Part shown: positions 1-8,703 of the stretch, piece by piece
Numbering within the stretch: position 1 is the first letter of the stretch
How the letters are laid out: every line of letters starts with the position of its first letter
Assembly: GCA_019973155.2 (NCBI GenBank)
Contig: BPQB01000098.1
Location: 47,943 to 111,942 of the forward strand
DNA from: Phanerochaete sordida
Lineage: Eukaryota > Basidiomycota > Agaricomycetes > Polyporales > Phanerochaetaceae
DNA length: 64,000 nt
Direction of reading: 5' to 3'
Program-made: the position numbers and the translations under genes
Notes under the pieces: generated by a model
Told to the model about the DNA's origin: nothing
Seen by the model: only the letters and a program-made list of their open reading frames with translations
The model's database searches: none

Positions 1-1779
1 ACCAACCTGCGGAGGTCCGTTGAGCCGGTTCACTTGACTCGAAGGCCAGGTGCTTACCCAATTGCATATCCAGTCGTTCGCGCCTACGTAAATCAAAACA
101 CGCACGCCTCGCTCGAGGAGGGCGCCGATGTAGTACTGCGTCGGGAACAGGTGGTCGAGGTTGGCACCAAAGCGCGCGCTGACCGACGGCGCTGTGACTG
201 AGAAATTCGCGGGGGCAGCGGGGTCGACGCCAATTTCCGCGCGGACCTCCGGCTTGTTGAGATACGCGTTGATGTGTCTGCCTTGGACGTGAGCGAAGCC
301 ACCAAAGTACACACGCATCTGCGCGGACGCACTCGATTATCTCGTAGCACATGCCTCCCGCTCCTTGTCCGGTGCTACACGCATATTAGCTGCGTCGCAA
401 CAAGAGAGCGTCGCAGGTTCGACCCACCATTTTTTGGTCAGATCATGAGGACTGTAGCCTGCGGGACAAGTGTTAGCTTTCGGGACCAGGGGGCAGAACG
501 TAGGCCGTACCCGACGCATCGTATGGTATCGCGATGACTTGCGAGCAGTACGCCATCGCCGCACGACAATTGATATGGTCCTTCCGATCGAGACATTCCT
601 GCTTGTGCCATTTAGAGCAGCGAGAGAGCTACGACGCGTCAGGCTCGGGTCAACTACAAGGCAAGGTCACGAACCCCTCGTTTGACATTGACGCATGTCC
701 TACAAGTACACTTCAACTTCAAGCATTCGAACAGCCGCGGAGAGCACGTACCCAATGCCAAGCACAGGAGGAACGGTGACGTTCGTGCACATCATGTCGT
801 AGTACGACGGTAGCATCGTCGCGTCCTCGGTGCAACCGTTGCCTGAGAACACGCGTCAGGCCAGCACAAACGCCCCAGCCGCTTCATGGGCACACACCAA
901 GCATAATGGAAGCAAGATTTATGGAGGTCATGCCCACTTGCTCAAGCAGGGCGTTTTGTTCATAGATTTTGGACGCGAACACGGGGATCATGCGCCCCTG
1001 CAAAATTATTGGCATTCGTCGGACATACGATTTCATCAGTCGCAGCGGGGGCACCTACGGCGTACGACTCGCCAGCCATATGGAACTTGCGCCCCTTGAA
1101 TTGTCCGAAGTGCTCGAAGAAGATGGCGACGAAGGCAGCGATGTCTGTGGCCGCCTCCTCCGCGCTGCTCACGTACTCCCCATAGTCCGCGTAAGAGAAG
1201 CCGGTACCGATGGGCTGGTCGATGAAAAAGATGTTAGAGTATTCGTTCCACGAATGTGGGTTGAAGGTCGTGTTGTCCGGGCCTTGCACTCGGCATGGGC
1301 CAAGTTCCATGAAGAGGCCGACGGTGGACGACCCGCCAGGACCGCCATTCGTCCAAAACACAATATCGTCCTTCGAAGGATCACGCCTGCTCTCAAAGAA
1401 ATAGAAGAACAGATGGCGGGCCTCAATGTCGATGTAGCCGGTGTACGCGCTACCCAGCACCATGAGTCATATCTCGACTCTCGTGAGCACGGACGGACCT
1501 GACAGAACCGTCGCAGAACCGGGACTTTTTCACGCGAACATTGTACTTGGGAAACTGAGGATGCTGCAGAGACGTGTATTCCGTCGTTGCCAGAAGCTCC
1601 ATGCTTCCCAGAGGTTTGAAGAAAGCGTTTTGCAGGCCAGGTGACGCTCCGACGGCCGGTACTTGAGCAGTAGGATGTGAAGGGAGCCGAGAATAATCAT
1701 ACGCAGTGCCAGTAGCACATGTCGTGAGGATAAAGACCATGCATAGCAGGGATATGAAGGAGAGCATGGAGGAGGACAT
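1..1779 (-). CDS. Secreted serine carboxypeptidase (peptidase family S10), 3' end cut by window edge
   Basis: Removes C-terminal residues from peptides, probably outside the cell or in the vacuole. The ATG at 1779 opens a hydrophobic signal peptide (MSSSMLSFISLLCMVFILTT). The next exon (about 1438-1040) carries the oxyanion-hole motif WTNGGPGGSS, then DQPIGTGFSY and the nucleophile motif GESYA. An intron follows GESY(A) and the frame resumes as GRMIPVFASKIYEQN near 1000-940, then CTEDATMLPSYYDMMC near 830. The last visible exon (about 290-60) contains the catalytic-aspartate block GANDWICNW. An intron begins right after that Trp, and bases 1-6 encode the next V-G, so the catalytic His exon lies outside the window. 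The order and spacing fit S10 enzymes. Family assignment is firm; intron borders between 350 and 800 are not resolved. Confidence 0.88.
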
Positions 1780-1845
1780 GGTCGTTCCAGCCCAAAGGGC
1801 GTGCCTGGCGGCTACGCGTGAATATCCAACTTGACCCCGACGCTC

Positions 1846-3655
1846 ATGCTCGCTCGTCCTCTAGCGCTTCTGCGCGTCGCTCGTCCTGCGATATCTGTTC
1901 GTTTCTACACTGCCTCTTCCTCCGAATACCGTTTTCCAAGGCCGTGGAAAAAGTCATATCCAGCGGTACAGCCCGACAACCAAGCCATTGTCGACGCGCT
2001 GGTAGAACGTGAGTGGTCGTCCCTCCAAGGGCCAAGTCGTCTCATTTCGCCCATAGACAGAAAGTCGGAGTACTTCAGCGAACGCCACAGCCAGTCAAAG
2101 CTAAAAGCCTTAACTTCCGCCATCAATCTCTTGTCAAAGTATCCTCATGCAATAACAACACTTGCGGACGTTGCAACCGTGAGCAGCACAATCAAGCCTA
2201 TGGGTCCTTACCTCACGCGGAGCCATAGGTCCCTAAACTGCATACACTAGCACGGAACTTGATCGTTCCTCTCTTGTCTGTCACCGGTCAACATGTACGG
2301 ATACACCGCTGTTCCGTGCGTGTACTTCTCTCATTCCATGTTCACGTCAGAGGTCTTCCGCACCGCAAGAAGAGATACGAGAGCAGCTTCAAGAAAGCCA
2401 AGAGCAGCTTGATGTCTACCAAAAATATGCCAACCGTTTTGCCGTCGTCCATGGATTAGGGTAAGCCGATGCATTACCACCTGTCAGTTCCTTGTCGCTA
2501 CCTCGATTCGTGCGGCGCCAGGTCCTCTTCTAAGCTCGCAATCTTGACTCGTGGTCGATTGTGAGCCATCGACGCGGACGTTTGGCTACCTTTCTTGTAT
2601 CGCTGGCTTTCATAGCTGACACTCACTGCAGGGAGAGAACAGTCGCAGAGCTGATCCGAGCAGGTTGCACTAGCGTCGAGCAACTGGTCAACGACCCGAA
2701 GTACCTCGATATGCTAGGGCCGCTGCAGCGAAATAACGCGCTTTGGGCCGTGCACTCCGTCCACCCCGTAACGCGACCTCACGTTGAGGTAATGGTGGTG
2801 AGCTCATAGTTCCACACGAACGTAGACCCGTTTTGATCCCTCGTAGGAATTCATGCGCGAAACTCTGGGCTCTGCATGGGAAGTGATCCCGACCGGTGAA
2901 TAGTGAGTCCGACTAGAAATTGCTCATGATTCTGTTTATGACGTCTTGCGTGCAGCCGAAGGGGACTCGAAGAGTTCAGCGAGGCATCGTTCGTGTTTTG
3001 CCATCCCACTTTGATGGCCATCCCTCTCCCAGATATCCCAGTGAAAGCGCAAGCAGCACGCGGAGTGGTCAGTGCCAAAGCGGGTGTATCGCAGAAATGC
3101 TGGCACGACTCGGACAAGAAGGCCTCGTCGGACTACGTTCTGAAGCCTCTGCAAGACCGCGGAGTTCTTGCTGACATTATCAGCAAAGGCCCCGGCTACT
3201 GGCGGGGTATGGCACTGATACCTGCCAAGGATGCAAACGGCAGATGGGACACTCGCTTAAAACGATCTCAGGCTATCGAAAAACGCGAAGGAACGTTTCG
3301 GAAAGTCCGTATCCAGTACGTCTGCAGGGATTTCGTAGCCGTTGCGTGTCTTAATCTCGGGCCCTCCAGGTTTGCTTCCACGAAGTCTCGTGGCGCGGCT
3401 CTCCTCTGGACTACAGGCGACGTGGGATACCTGAGACACTTGGCCATAATTGCATCGAAACAGAATTTGCTATTCAACGCTTGGGGTCTCTGGCGTTTTC
3501 GTCCGTCGGCTGACGAAGACGGAGCGGAGGTTTCGTCCAAGGTCGCGATGAAGGGCCATTGGGAGCTTCTTCCTTCGGAAACGGAAGAGCAAATCCTGCA
3601 GGAGCTCGGCGAGGAGTGGATCGAGCCCGAGCGGCGTAATTTCTTGAACATCTAG
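1846..3655 (+). CDS. Family X DNA polymerase-like protein, mitochondrial-type, catalytic Asp residues missing
   Basis: The ATG at 1846 gives an Arg-rich N-terminus (MLARPLALLRVARPAISVRF) typical of a mitochondrial presequence. After several introns come the helix-hairpin-helix region (FAVVHGLG, then TVAELIRAGCTSVEQL), the family signature TGEYRRG (the Tyr codon is split by an intron with a GTGAGT donor near 2900), the palm and the thumb (KSRGAALLWTTGD; ILQELGEEWIEPERRNF at the C-terminus). In active relatives the palm has D-x-D after YRRG and a third Asp in an R-(L/V)-D-I-R strand. Here these positions read E-A-S (in EEFSEASFVF) and R (in FRKVRIQF). Fold and relationship are clear; polymerase activity is doubtful. 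The stop is the TAG at 3653-3655. Confidence 0.82.
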
Positions 3656-3714
3656 ACTTCACAGGGCACGCTCCCTATTATTCCTGTTGCATACAATATG
3701 TACAGCCCGCCGCC

Positions 3715-5260
3715 CTAATACCAGATGCTCCGCGTCCGATGTGCCGGCAGGATCTCGTCCGTCCGCACGCCCTGCACCGCGTCCGTCCCGCCCTCGATCC
3801 GCTTCGCAAGGTCCCAGAGGTAGAAGTCGATGAGCACGCTGCTGATCTCCTCCGTGTCGGCGCGCCGCGCGCGCATCGCGCGGCGCACGCGCTCGACGGC
3901 GACGATGCTCGCCGCGCGGATGCTCACCTCCTCGCGCGCGCCGGGCGCGAGCGGCGTGTGCGCGCGCAGCGCGTCCGCGAGCGCCGGCGGGTAGCGCAGC
4001 AGCCCGAGGTGGTGCAGCACCTGCGGCACGCGGTAGTCCGCGAACATCGTCAGCTCGTGCATCGCGGGCCCCGCCGCGCCCGGGAACAGCGGGTGCGGCG
4101 CGCCCGCCGCGGGCGGGTAGAACGCCGCCCACGTCTCGGCGACGAGGATCTGCGCGCGTTTCCAGAAGTACACTGCGTGCTAGTCAGCGGGGGCGTGTGT
4201 TGCGCGGAGGGGCGGGGCGCACCTCGTTGGCCCGCGTACACCGTCGAGTCTTGGAAGGACGGGAAGGTCTCCGCGACGGTCTTCACGAGCTGCAGCGCGG
4301 TGCCCTCGCGCTGCGTGCGCGCGGCGAACGCGTCGTAGAAGCCCTGGAAGGATCCGCCGAAGTGCTGCGTGCGGTGTCAGCGGCGCGGGGGCGCGGGGCC
4401 GGGTGCGGCGCACCTTGCAGAGGATCGCGCCGTTCTGGCGCAGGATCGCGATGCGCTCGACGAGCAGCGGGAGGCCCTCTGTGCTCTGCGGCGCGGCGCG
4501 GAAGACGTGCGCGAGTGTCGAGTCCGGGCACTGCGTTTCGGACGCGTAGAACGCGGGGTCGGTGATGGGGATGCCCTCTTCGAGCGCTAGGACGAAGTCA
4601 GCATTGGGGCAGCGGGCGTTATGTCACGAGGCACGATGTCTGAAGGTAAAGAGACATGGGGAATGGTGACGAAGGCTGAGACGTACCTCTGTCAATCGCA
4701 GCCACCAGGGACCAGTATCCTGTATGCACGACCATCTTCTCTGAGCCCCATCCCTCTCTCCACTCGACCCCGTAGCGACGTGGGGTCCCCTCGAGCTCGG
4801 ACCAGAAGCTGAAGTTGAGCGAGGCAATGAGGAAGAGCCAGTCTAGCGACCGACGCGTTTCTGGGAGAGATGGGTCGTATGGCTCAGGCGGGCAGATGTG
4901 CAGCGCATGACTTCTCCACGTTCGCGGTGTGTATGACTCGATCTCAAGCCTTTCGTTAATCTGCAGACAGAGATAAGCATCACGATGAAAAGTTAGATAG
5001 AACCCTTACGTGCTGTGCTGCTGCCTCGACCGCCTCGTCGTCGATCGTGACCAGCGCGGTGGTCTGTGTGCCGATGAGGAACGAGACGATCGACCAAGTT
5101 TAGGAATACTCACAATATATGCGTGCTCTGAGGTTTGTAGCACAGGATTGATAGAGTTACTCATGTCCATGGTGAGCTTCGGTTTCTCCGGTATGACAGC
5201 CGAGTCCCTGTCTGGCTTGCCGTCCGCGGTGTCATGACTAGGAGCTTGTAGGACAGTCAT
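3715..5260 (-). CDS. QNG1: Queuosine 5'-phosphate N-glycosylase (queuosine salvage protein, DUF2419)
   Basis: This enzyme family releases the queuine base from queuosine 5'-phosphate so that eukaryotes, which cannot make queuine, can reuse it for tRNA wobble modification. The ATG at 5260 gives MTVLQAPSHD. Later exons read LFLIASLNFSFW and VEWREGW (near 4850-4750), ITDPAFYASETQCPDS (4580-4520), KHFGGSFQGFYDAF (4370-4330), and the final exon FWKRAQILVAETWAAF, LTMFADYRVPQVLHHLG, EVSIRAASIVAVERVRRAM. The LTMFADYRVPQ block, with the conserved acidic active-site residue, and the FWKRAQIL block are diagnostic of the family. The stop is a TAG at 3717-3715. The gene is convergent with the polymerase-like gene, with only about 60 bp between stops. 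Confidence 0.88.
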
Positions 5261-5634
5261 TTCTGCGATGGCGTCCTATGGGAGATTTGCGTGTAGCTGC
5301 GAGGTACGCGGGTATAATGCTAGTAATTGGGCGGGATTACAGCGAGAAATGGGAGAGGAATGCGGGCAGAGCCAGTCGGGGAAGGTGCATGTCAGGAACG
5401 GGACAGGCGCCAGGCGAAAGATTTCATCGGGCACTTGTCGGGGCGCATCAGATGCCAAGGCACCGCCGATCATGCGTCGGGATAGGCTAAAACGCCACGA
5501 AGCTCGGCCCCCATCAAAGTCAAGCCTTTTCCCTGCGCTTCATGCTCACGACCTCGGAACGGCTGCTGAATCATTTGATCATTATATTCCTACACATTAT
5601 AGCGGCTTTGCCAGTGAATATACATCAAGGTATC
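5261..5634. other. Intergenic stretch, promoter side of QNG1
   Basis: This non-coding stretch lies between the QNG1 start and the retroelement. A TATAAT-like string at about 5313 and AT-rich sequence near 5575-5630 are the only notable features. I see no supported gene. Confidence 0.5.
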
Positions 5635-5639
5635 GTGGG

Positions 5640-5856
5640 TGTAAAGAAGTGGGGATTTACACGCAGGCAGTAACGATAGACAGCTCGTGTTCAACGCTCT
5701 GAGGCCCTCCGGGCCTCCTTATATACAGGACGGTATTACTCGAAAATTCCACGGATAATCCTTCGCTGACTAATCCCGACGTCATACCTTTTCCAGCGCA
5801 TTCTCTCGCGCCCCACTGCCATATGCGCACATGCGCGGGTCGACGACATTCCAACA
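5640..5856 (-). repeat. 3' LTR of the Gag-only retroelement (217 bp)
   Basis: Starts TGTAAAG and ends CCAACA on the plus strand; identical by eye to 7103-7319. On the element strand a TATATAA box lies at 5725-5719. It is followed at once by a perfect 7-bp inverted repeat with a 3-base loop (GAGGCCC-TCC-GGGCCTC, 5701-5717). Confidence 0.93.
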
Positions 5857-5865
5857 CTCCCCCTC
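5857..5865 (-). other. Polypurine tract of the retroelement
   Basis: GAGGGGGAG on the element strand, directly in front of the 3' LTR, is the expected start site for plus-strand DNA synthesis. Confidence 0.75.
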
Positions 5866-5908
5866 GAGCCCGCATGTGCCATAGAAGGCAATCCCGACGC
5901 GAACGGCG

Positions 5909-6826
5909 CTACAGCGCGAAGCCGTCCCGAGTCCGCTGGAAGGTTTCGACGATACAGTCGTCGAAACGTTCCATGACGTCACCGGATTCCTGACACCAGA
6001 ATCCGAAATCCACGCCAACGTCGGCGTGCTCTTTCTTCGCCTTCGGGCATTCGTTCCGGTAATGCCCCTTCTCCTTGCACTCGAAGCAAGTTATGTCCTC
6101 ACGGCGCTGACGGCGCTTCGGTTTCGCAGCGTACGCGGCCTCGGGTCTGGATTCCTGCACGAGGTTTCGGCGCTTTTCCTCGTTCAGCAGGCGGCGCATC
6201 ACGTAGTCGTAGTTCGGTGATGGCTTCTTCTCCCCCGATTCGTCCGCATCGTCCGCCGCCGTAGCACCGGTATCCTCGATGTACGACTCAATAGCTGTAA
6301 CGATGTTCTCGTACTCTTCCGGCAAACTCGCCAAGAGTACCGTGACCTTCAACATGTCCGAAATATCGACTTTCACGTCGATCAAAGCCTGATAGTAGTC
6401 TTGGAAGCGGTTCAGGTGATCCTGCATGGACACATCCGGCTCTTTCCTGAGCAAGAGGAAACGGCGCATCAGCGCCATCCGATTCGCCCAGCCGGCGTTC
6501 TCATGCGTCTCCTTGAGAATCCGCCACATCTCCTTTGGGTCCGTGGTCTTCCGGATCAACGGCAGCTGACCGTCCGACACATGCAAGGCGATCTCCGCTG
6601 CGGCAAGCTTCGCGCGCTTGTCCCATGCAGCCTGCGCTCTCGCATTCGCGACTGGTCTAGGCTCCTCCCCGGACACCAAACCCCACAGTTCCTTGCGGAA
6701 CAAATGCATCTCCATACGGTACTTCCACGCGTACCAGTTGGAGTCATGCAACAGCTCGAAACGCGACGATCCGCCGCTGAATCCGCTGCCCTCGGCACGT
6801 CCTTCCATACTAGGCAAGTGCCACAA
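5909..6826 (-). CDS. gag: Ty1/copia-type Gag polyprotein (305 aa)
   Basis: This is the structural protein of the retroelement particle. It is an uninterrupted ORF with a UBN2/retrotran-gag-2 style N-terminal half: LHDSNWYAWKYRMEMHLF near residue 26, then MWRILKETHENAGWANRMAL and FQDYYQALIDVKVDISD. A basic stretch (KPKRRQRRED) comes before one CCHC zinc knuckle, CFECKEKGHYRNEC (C-x2-C-x4-H-x4-C, near residue 250), which would bind RNA. A second in-frame Met (MEGRAEG, 6808) is an alternative start. No stop or frameshift breaks the ORF, as expected for a recently mobile copy. The reading frame ends 52 bp before the 3' LTR. Confidence 0.9.
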   Translation of the reverse strand: MWHLPSMEGRAEGSGFSGGSSRFELLHDSNWYAWKYRMEMHLFRKELWGLVSGEEPRPVANARAQAAWDKRAKLAAAEIALHVSDGQLPLIRKTTDPKEMWRILKETHENAGWANRMALMRRFLLLRKEPDVSMQDHLNRFQDYYQALIDVKVDISDMLKVTVLLASLPEEYENIVTAIESYIEDTGATAADDADESGEKKPSPNYDYVMRRLLNEEKRRNLVQESRPEAAYAAKPKRRQRREDITCFECKEKGHYRNECPKAKKEHADVGVDFGFWCQESGDVMERFDDCIVETFQRTRDGFAL

Positions 6827-6851
6827 AGACGATGACTAAGCAATGACGAAC

Positions 6852-7013
6852 GGCGTAGAAACGCCCACGGCTCGACAGCCAAACGAAACACGTAGAAACG
6901 CAACGGCGTAGACACGCCAACCAAAGACAACCGCGTAGAAACGCGAGCACGGGTATAAACCCAACCGGTGTAGAAACACCAACGGCTAGACAGCCAAACG
7001 GCGTAGAAACGCC
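6852..7013 (-). repeat. Array of nine mini-hairpins with covarying stems in the gag leader
   Basis: Between the primer binding site and gag are nine short inverted repeats, each with a 4-base loop, at 6852-6865, 6869-6880, 6891-6900, 6905-6918, 6932-6945, 6951-6962, 6967-6980, 6984-6995 and 7000-7013. Plus-strand stems include GGCGT/ACGCC, CGCGT/ACGCG, GGTGT/ACACC, GGCT/AGCC and GGGT/ACCC. The loop is mostly AGAA or AGAC (UUCU or GUCU in the element RNA). Linkers are short and A/C-rich. Stem bases change in pairs, so pairing is kept while sequence varies. Only the copy at 6891-6900 is weak (3 bp). Confidence 0.85.
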
Positions 7014-7090
7014 CAAACGACGATGAACGGGTAAGCGCGGGTGGTCCGCCGGAGCACGAAAAACAGAGTCGAGGGGGTTACTGCCCTTCG

Positions 7091-7102
7091 GGGCTCATAA
7101 CC
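7091..7102 (-). other. Primer binding site (half-tRNA type, initiator Met tRNA)
   Basis: The 12 bases next to the 5' LTR read GGGCTCATAACC on the plus strand. This is the anticodon stem-loop of a Met tRNA (loop C-T-CAT-A-A), so the element RNA is complementary to the inside of the tRNA and not to its 3' end. Internal 'half-tRNA' priming by initiator Met tRNA is known for copia and some fungal elements. Assignment to the initiator tRNA is inferred. Confidence 0.75.
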
Positions 7103-7319
7103 TGTAAAGAAGTGGGGATTTACACGCAGGCAGTAACGATAGACAGCTCGTGTTCAACGCTCTGAGGCCCTCCGGGCCTCCTTATATACAGGACGGTATT
7201 ACTCGAAAATTCCACGGATAATCCTTCGCTGACTAATCCCGACGTCATACCTTTTCCAGCGCATTCTCTCGCGCCCCACTGCCATATGCGCACATGCGCG
7301 GGTCGACGACATTCCAACA
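7103..7319 (-). repeat. 5' LTR of the Gag-only retroelement (217 bp)
   Basis: This copy would drive transcription of the element, to the left. TATATAA is at 7188-7182 and the GC-rich inverted repeat is at 7164-7180, just downstream, where the start of the RNA would be expected. It directly abuts the primer binding site at 7102. The target-site duplication GTGGG follows at 7320-7324. Confidence 0.93.
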
Positions 7320-7429
7320 GTGGGCGTTCATCCTCGTCTGAAATACAGCCCGGACAAGTGCAGCTGATCAGGACTACGACGGGAGTGCGTAGGCTGGGCA
7401 GCGCGAGGTTGACATTGTGAGGGGGCGAA

Positions 7430-8092
7430 CTACGGTGCCTTGGGGCCGACCTTCTTCGGCTCAAAGTGCTCGTGGTCATGCACGATGCGCTGACCCTGCT
7501 CCTTCTTCTCAGCCTGCAACGATGTCTGCATGAGCACACGCGCGAGTGTGGAGAAGACTCAATGAAACATACGTTTCCCAACGTTGTACCCCTTACTTGC
7601 TACATCCAAGCTTCGAGTGAATGGGGGTTCACAAGCTTCAATCTATTTGTTGCATACCTTTGCATAACCTGGGACACGAAAGGTCAGACCGAAGCGTTCT
7701 GTCACTGCACGGGGATGTATCTGACGTACCAACTACTTGCTCCTTGAAGCTGGGCTTATGACCTCCTTCCACTGGGTGGGTGGTCTTAGGGTCCGCCTCG
7801 AGGTTCATGTCCGCATGTGTCTGCAGGTCTGGGACGGTCGACCCCGACCCAGGGGCGGTAGCACCTGCTGTGACATGAGGTAATGCTCGTCGACGCAGAT
7901 TGTGATACGCACCTTGCTGGCTCGCTTCATTGACACGTGTCGGCGGCGCGGTGTTGGACGGGGGTGCCTACGTCGCGTAGACATTAGCGTGCAACGTTGC
8001 GATGGCAGAACCTTACGACGTACCACACCAGTCACCGAAGCGTCGGAGGCCGCAGGGCTCTCCTGCGTGGGGCGTTGTGAAGTGGTAGACAT
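7430..8092 (-). CDS. Small conserved hypothetical protein (137 aa), four exons including an 11-nt microexon
   Basis: Exons at 8024-8092, 7730-7967, 7658-7668 and 7430-7525 sum to exactly 138 codons including the stop. The protein begins MSTTSQRPTQESPA, has a Ser/Thr/Pro-rich N-terminal third, then LRRRALPHVTAGATAPG, HPVEGGHKPSFKEQVVGYAK and a charged tail (AEKKEQGQRIV ... PKKVGPKAP). I recall the pattern KPSFKEQV-(I/V)-GYAK followed by a KE-(Q/H)-G-x-(R/K)-I block from small cytosolic proteins of many fungi, some stress-linked; no biochemical role can be claimed. The exon reading GTTATGCAAAG supplies the end of VGYAK and is needed to keep frame. A TATA box lies 62 bp upstream of the ATG. Confidence 0.72.
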
Positions 8093-8153
8093 GGTCGTTC
8101 GTGTGAGGTAGTTGCGATGGAATGTTTGCGCAGCCGTGGTGGGAGCGGGGCCG

Positions 8154-8160
8154 TTTTATA
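8154..8160 (-). promoter_or_regulatory. TATA box of the small gene at 7430-8092
   Basis: TATAAAA on the minus strand, 62 bases before the ATG at 8092; spacing suits a short 5' leader. Confidence 0.55.
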
Positions 8161-8703
8161 GAGCTCGTCTGTGAGCAGGCGCTTGGCAAGTGGAACCAGC
8201 GGAGTGACGTCATAGCGCGCTGCATGCAGGTCGGGAGGTCCGTCGCTCGTTTTGGAGTATGTTATGGAACGACACCCAACCAGAGCACGTCTTTCGTACG
8301 TACGAGCAGAATAGTCAAGCCAAGCGAGACAGCGGGGCAGGATCATCATCACGCAGTCGAAATGTTGAACTTGCAGTGAAGCGACAGAGCGACAGAGGAG
8401 GAACTGATGCGAAAAGCCGGGCTGAGCAGTCCGAGGGTTGTCGCCTCTAACATCCCAGCCATCCCAGTGAGCAAGACGTAATACCATGTAAAGAGAAGCC
8501 CGTAACGCGACGTCGGTCAAGCGGGCCTTCCCAGGTGGCCTCGTCATGCCACACCGCGTCGGAGATGTCGCATCTCGCCGCCTACCCCATAAATACTGCC
8601 ACAAACCGAACACATCGCCCAGCGGGCCCGCCCGACGTCGCCCCTCCTCTCCCTCCTCTCCCTCCCCCTCCTCCTGCACCGTCCCCTCCACTCCTCGCAT
8701 ACC
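8161..8703. other. Intergenic stretch with a CT-rich leader before the gene at 8704
   Basis: Most of this shows no gene. From about 8637 to 8700 the plus strand is almost pure pyrimidine (repeats of CCTCCTCTCC), ending just before the ATG at 8704. CT-rich blocks of this kind mark the start sites of strongly expressed filamentous-fungal genes. A long minus ORF through this region (8032-8886) is a GC-driven shadow. Confidence 0.5.

Larger units (their letters stand above)
5640..7319 (-). mobile_element. Non-autonomous LTR retroelement coding only for Gag (TR-GAG type, Ty1/copia-like)
   Basis: A complete 1,680-bp element in minus orientation. Its two 217-bp direct terminal repeats (5640-5856 and 7103-7319) begin TG and end CA. 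It is flanked by the 5-bp target-site duplication GTGGG (5635-5639 and 7320-7324). In its own sense the order is 5' LTR (7319-7103), primer binding site (7102-7091), leader with mini-hairpins (7013-6852), gag ORF (6826-5909), polypurine tract (5865-5857) and 3' LTR. Only about 50 bp separate the gag stop from the 3' LTR, so there is no protease, integrase or reverse transcriptase. It would need proteins from an autonomous copia-type partner. By eye the LTRs are identical, which points to very recent insertion. It sits about 105 bp past the stop codon of the neighbouring small gene and breaks no gene. Confidence 0.93.

Noticed and set aside
395..435. tRNA-like B box (GGTTCGACCC) followed by a T run
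   Set aside because: T-stem pairing fails and no acceptor or D-arm can be drawn; it lies within the carboxypeptidase gene.
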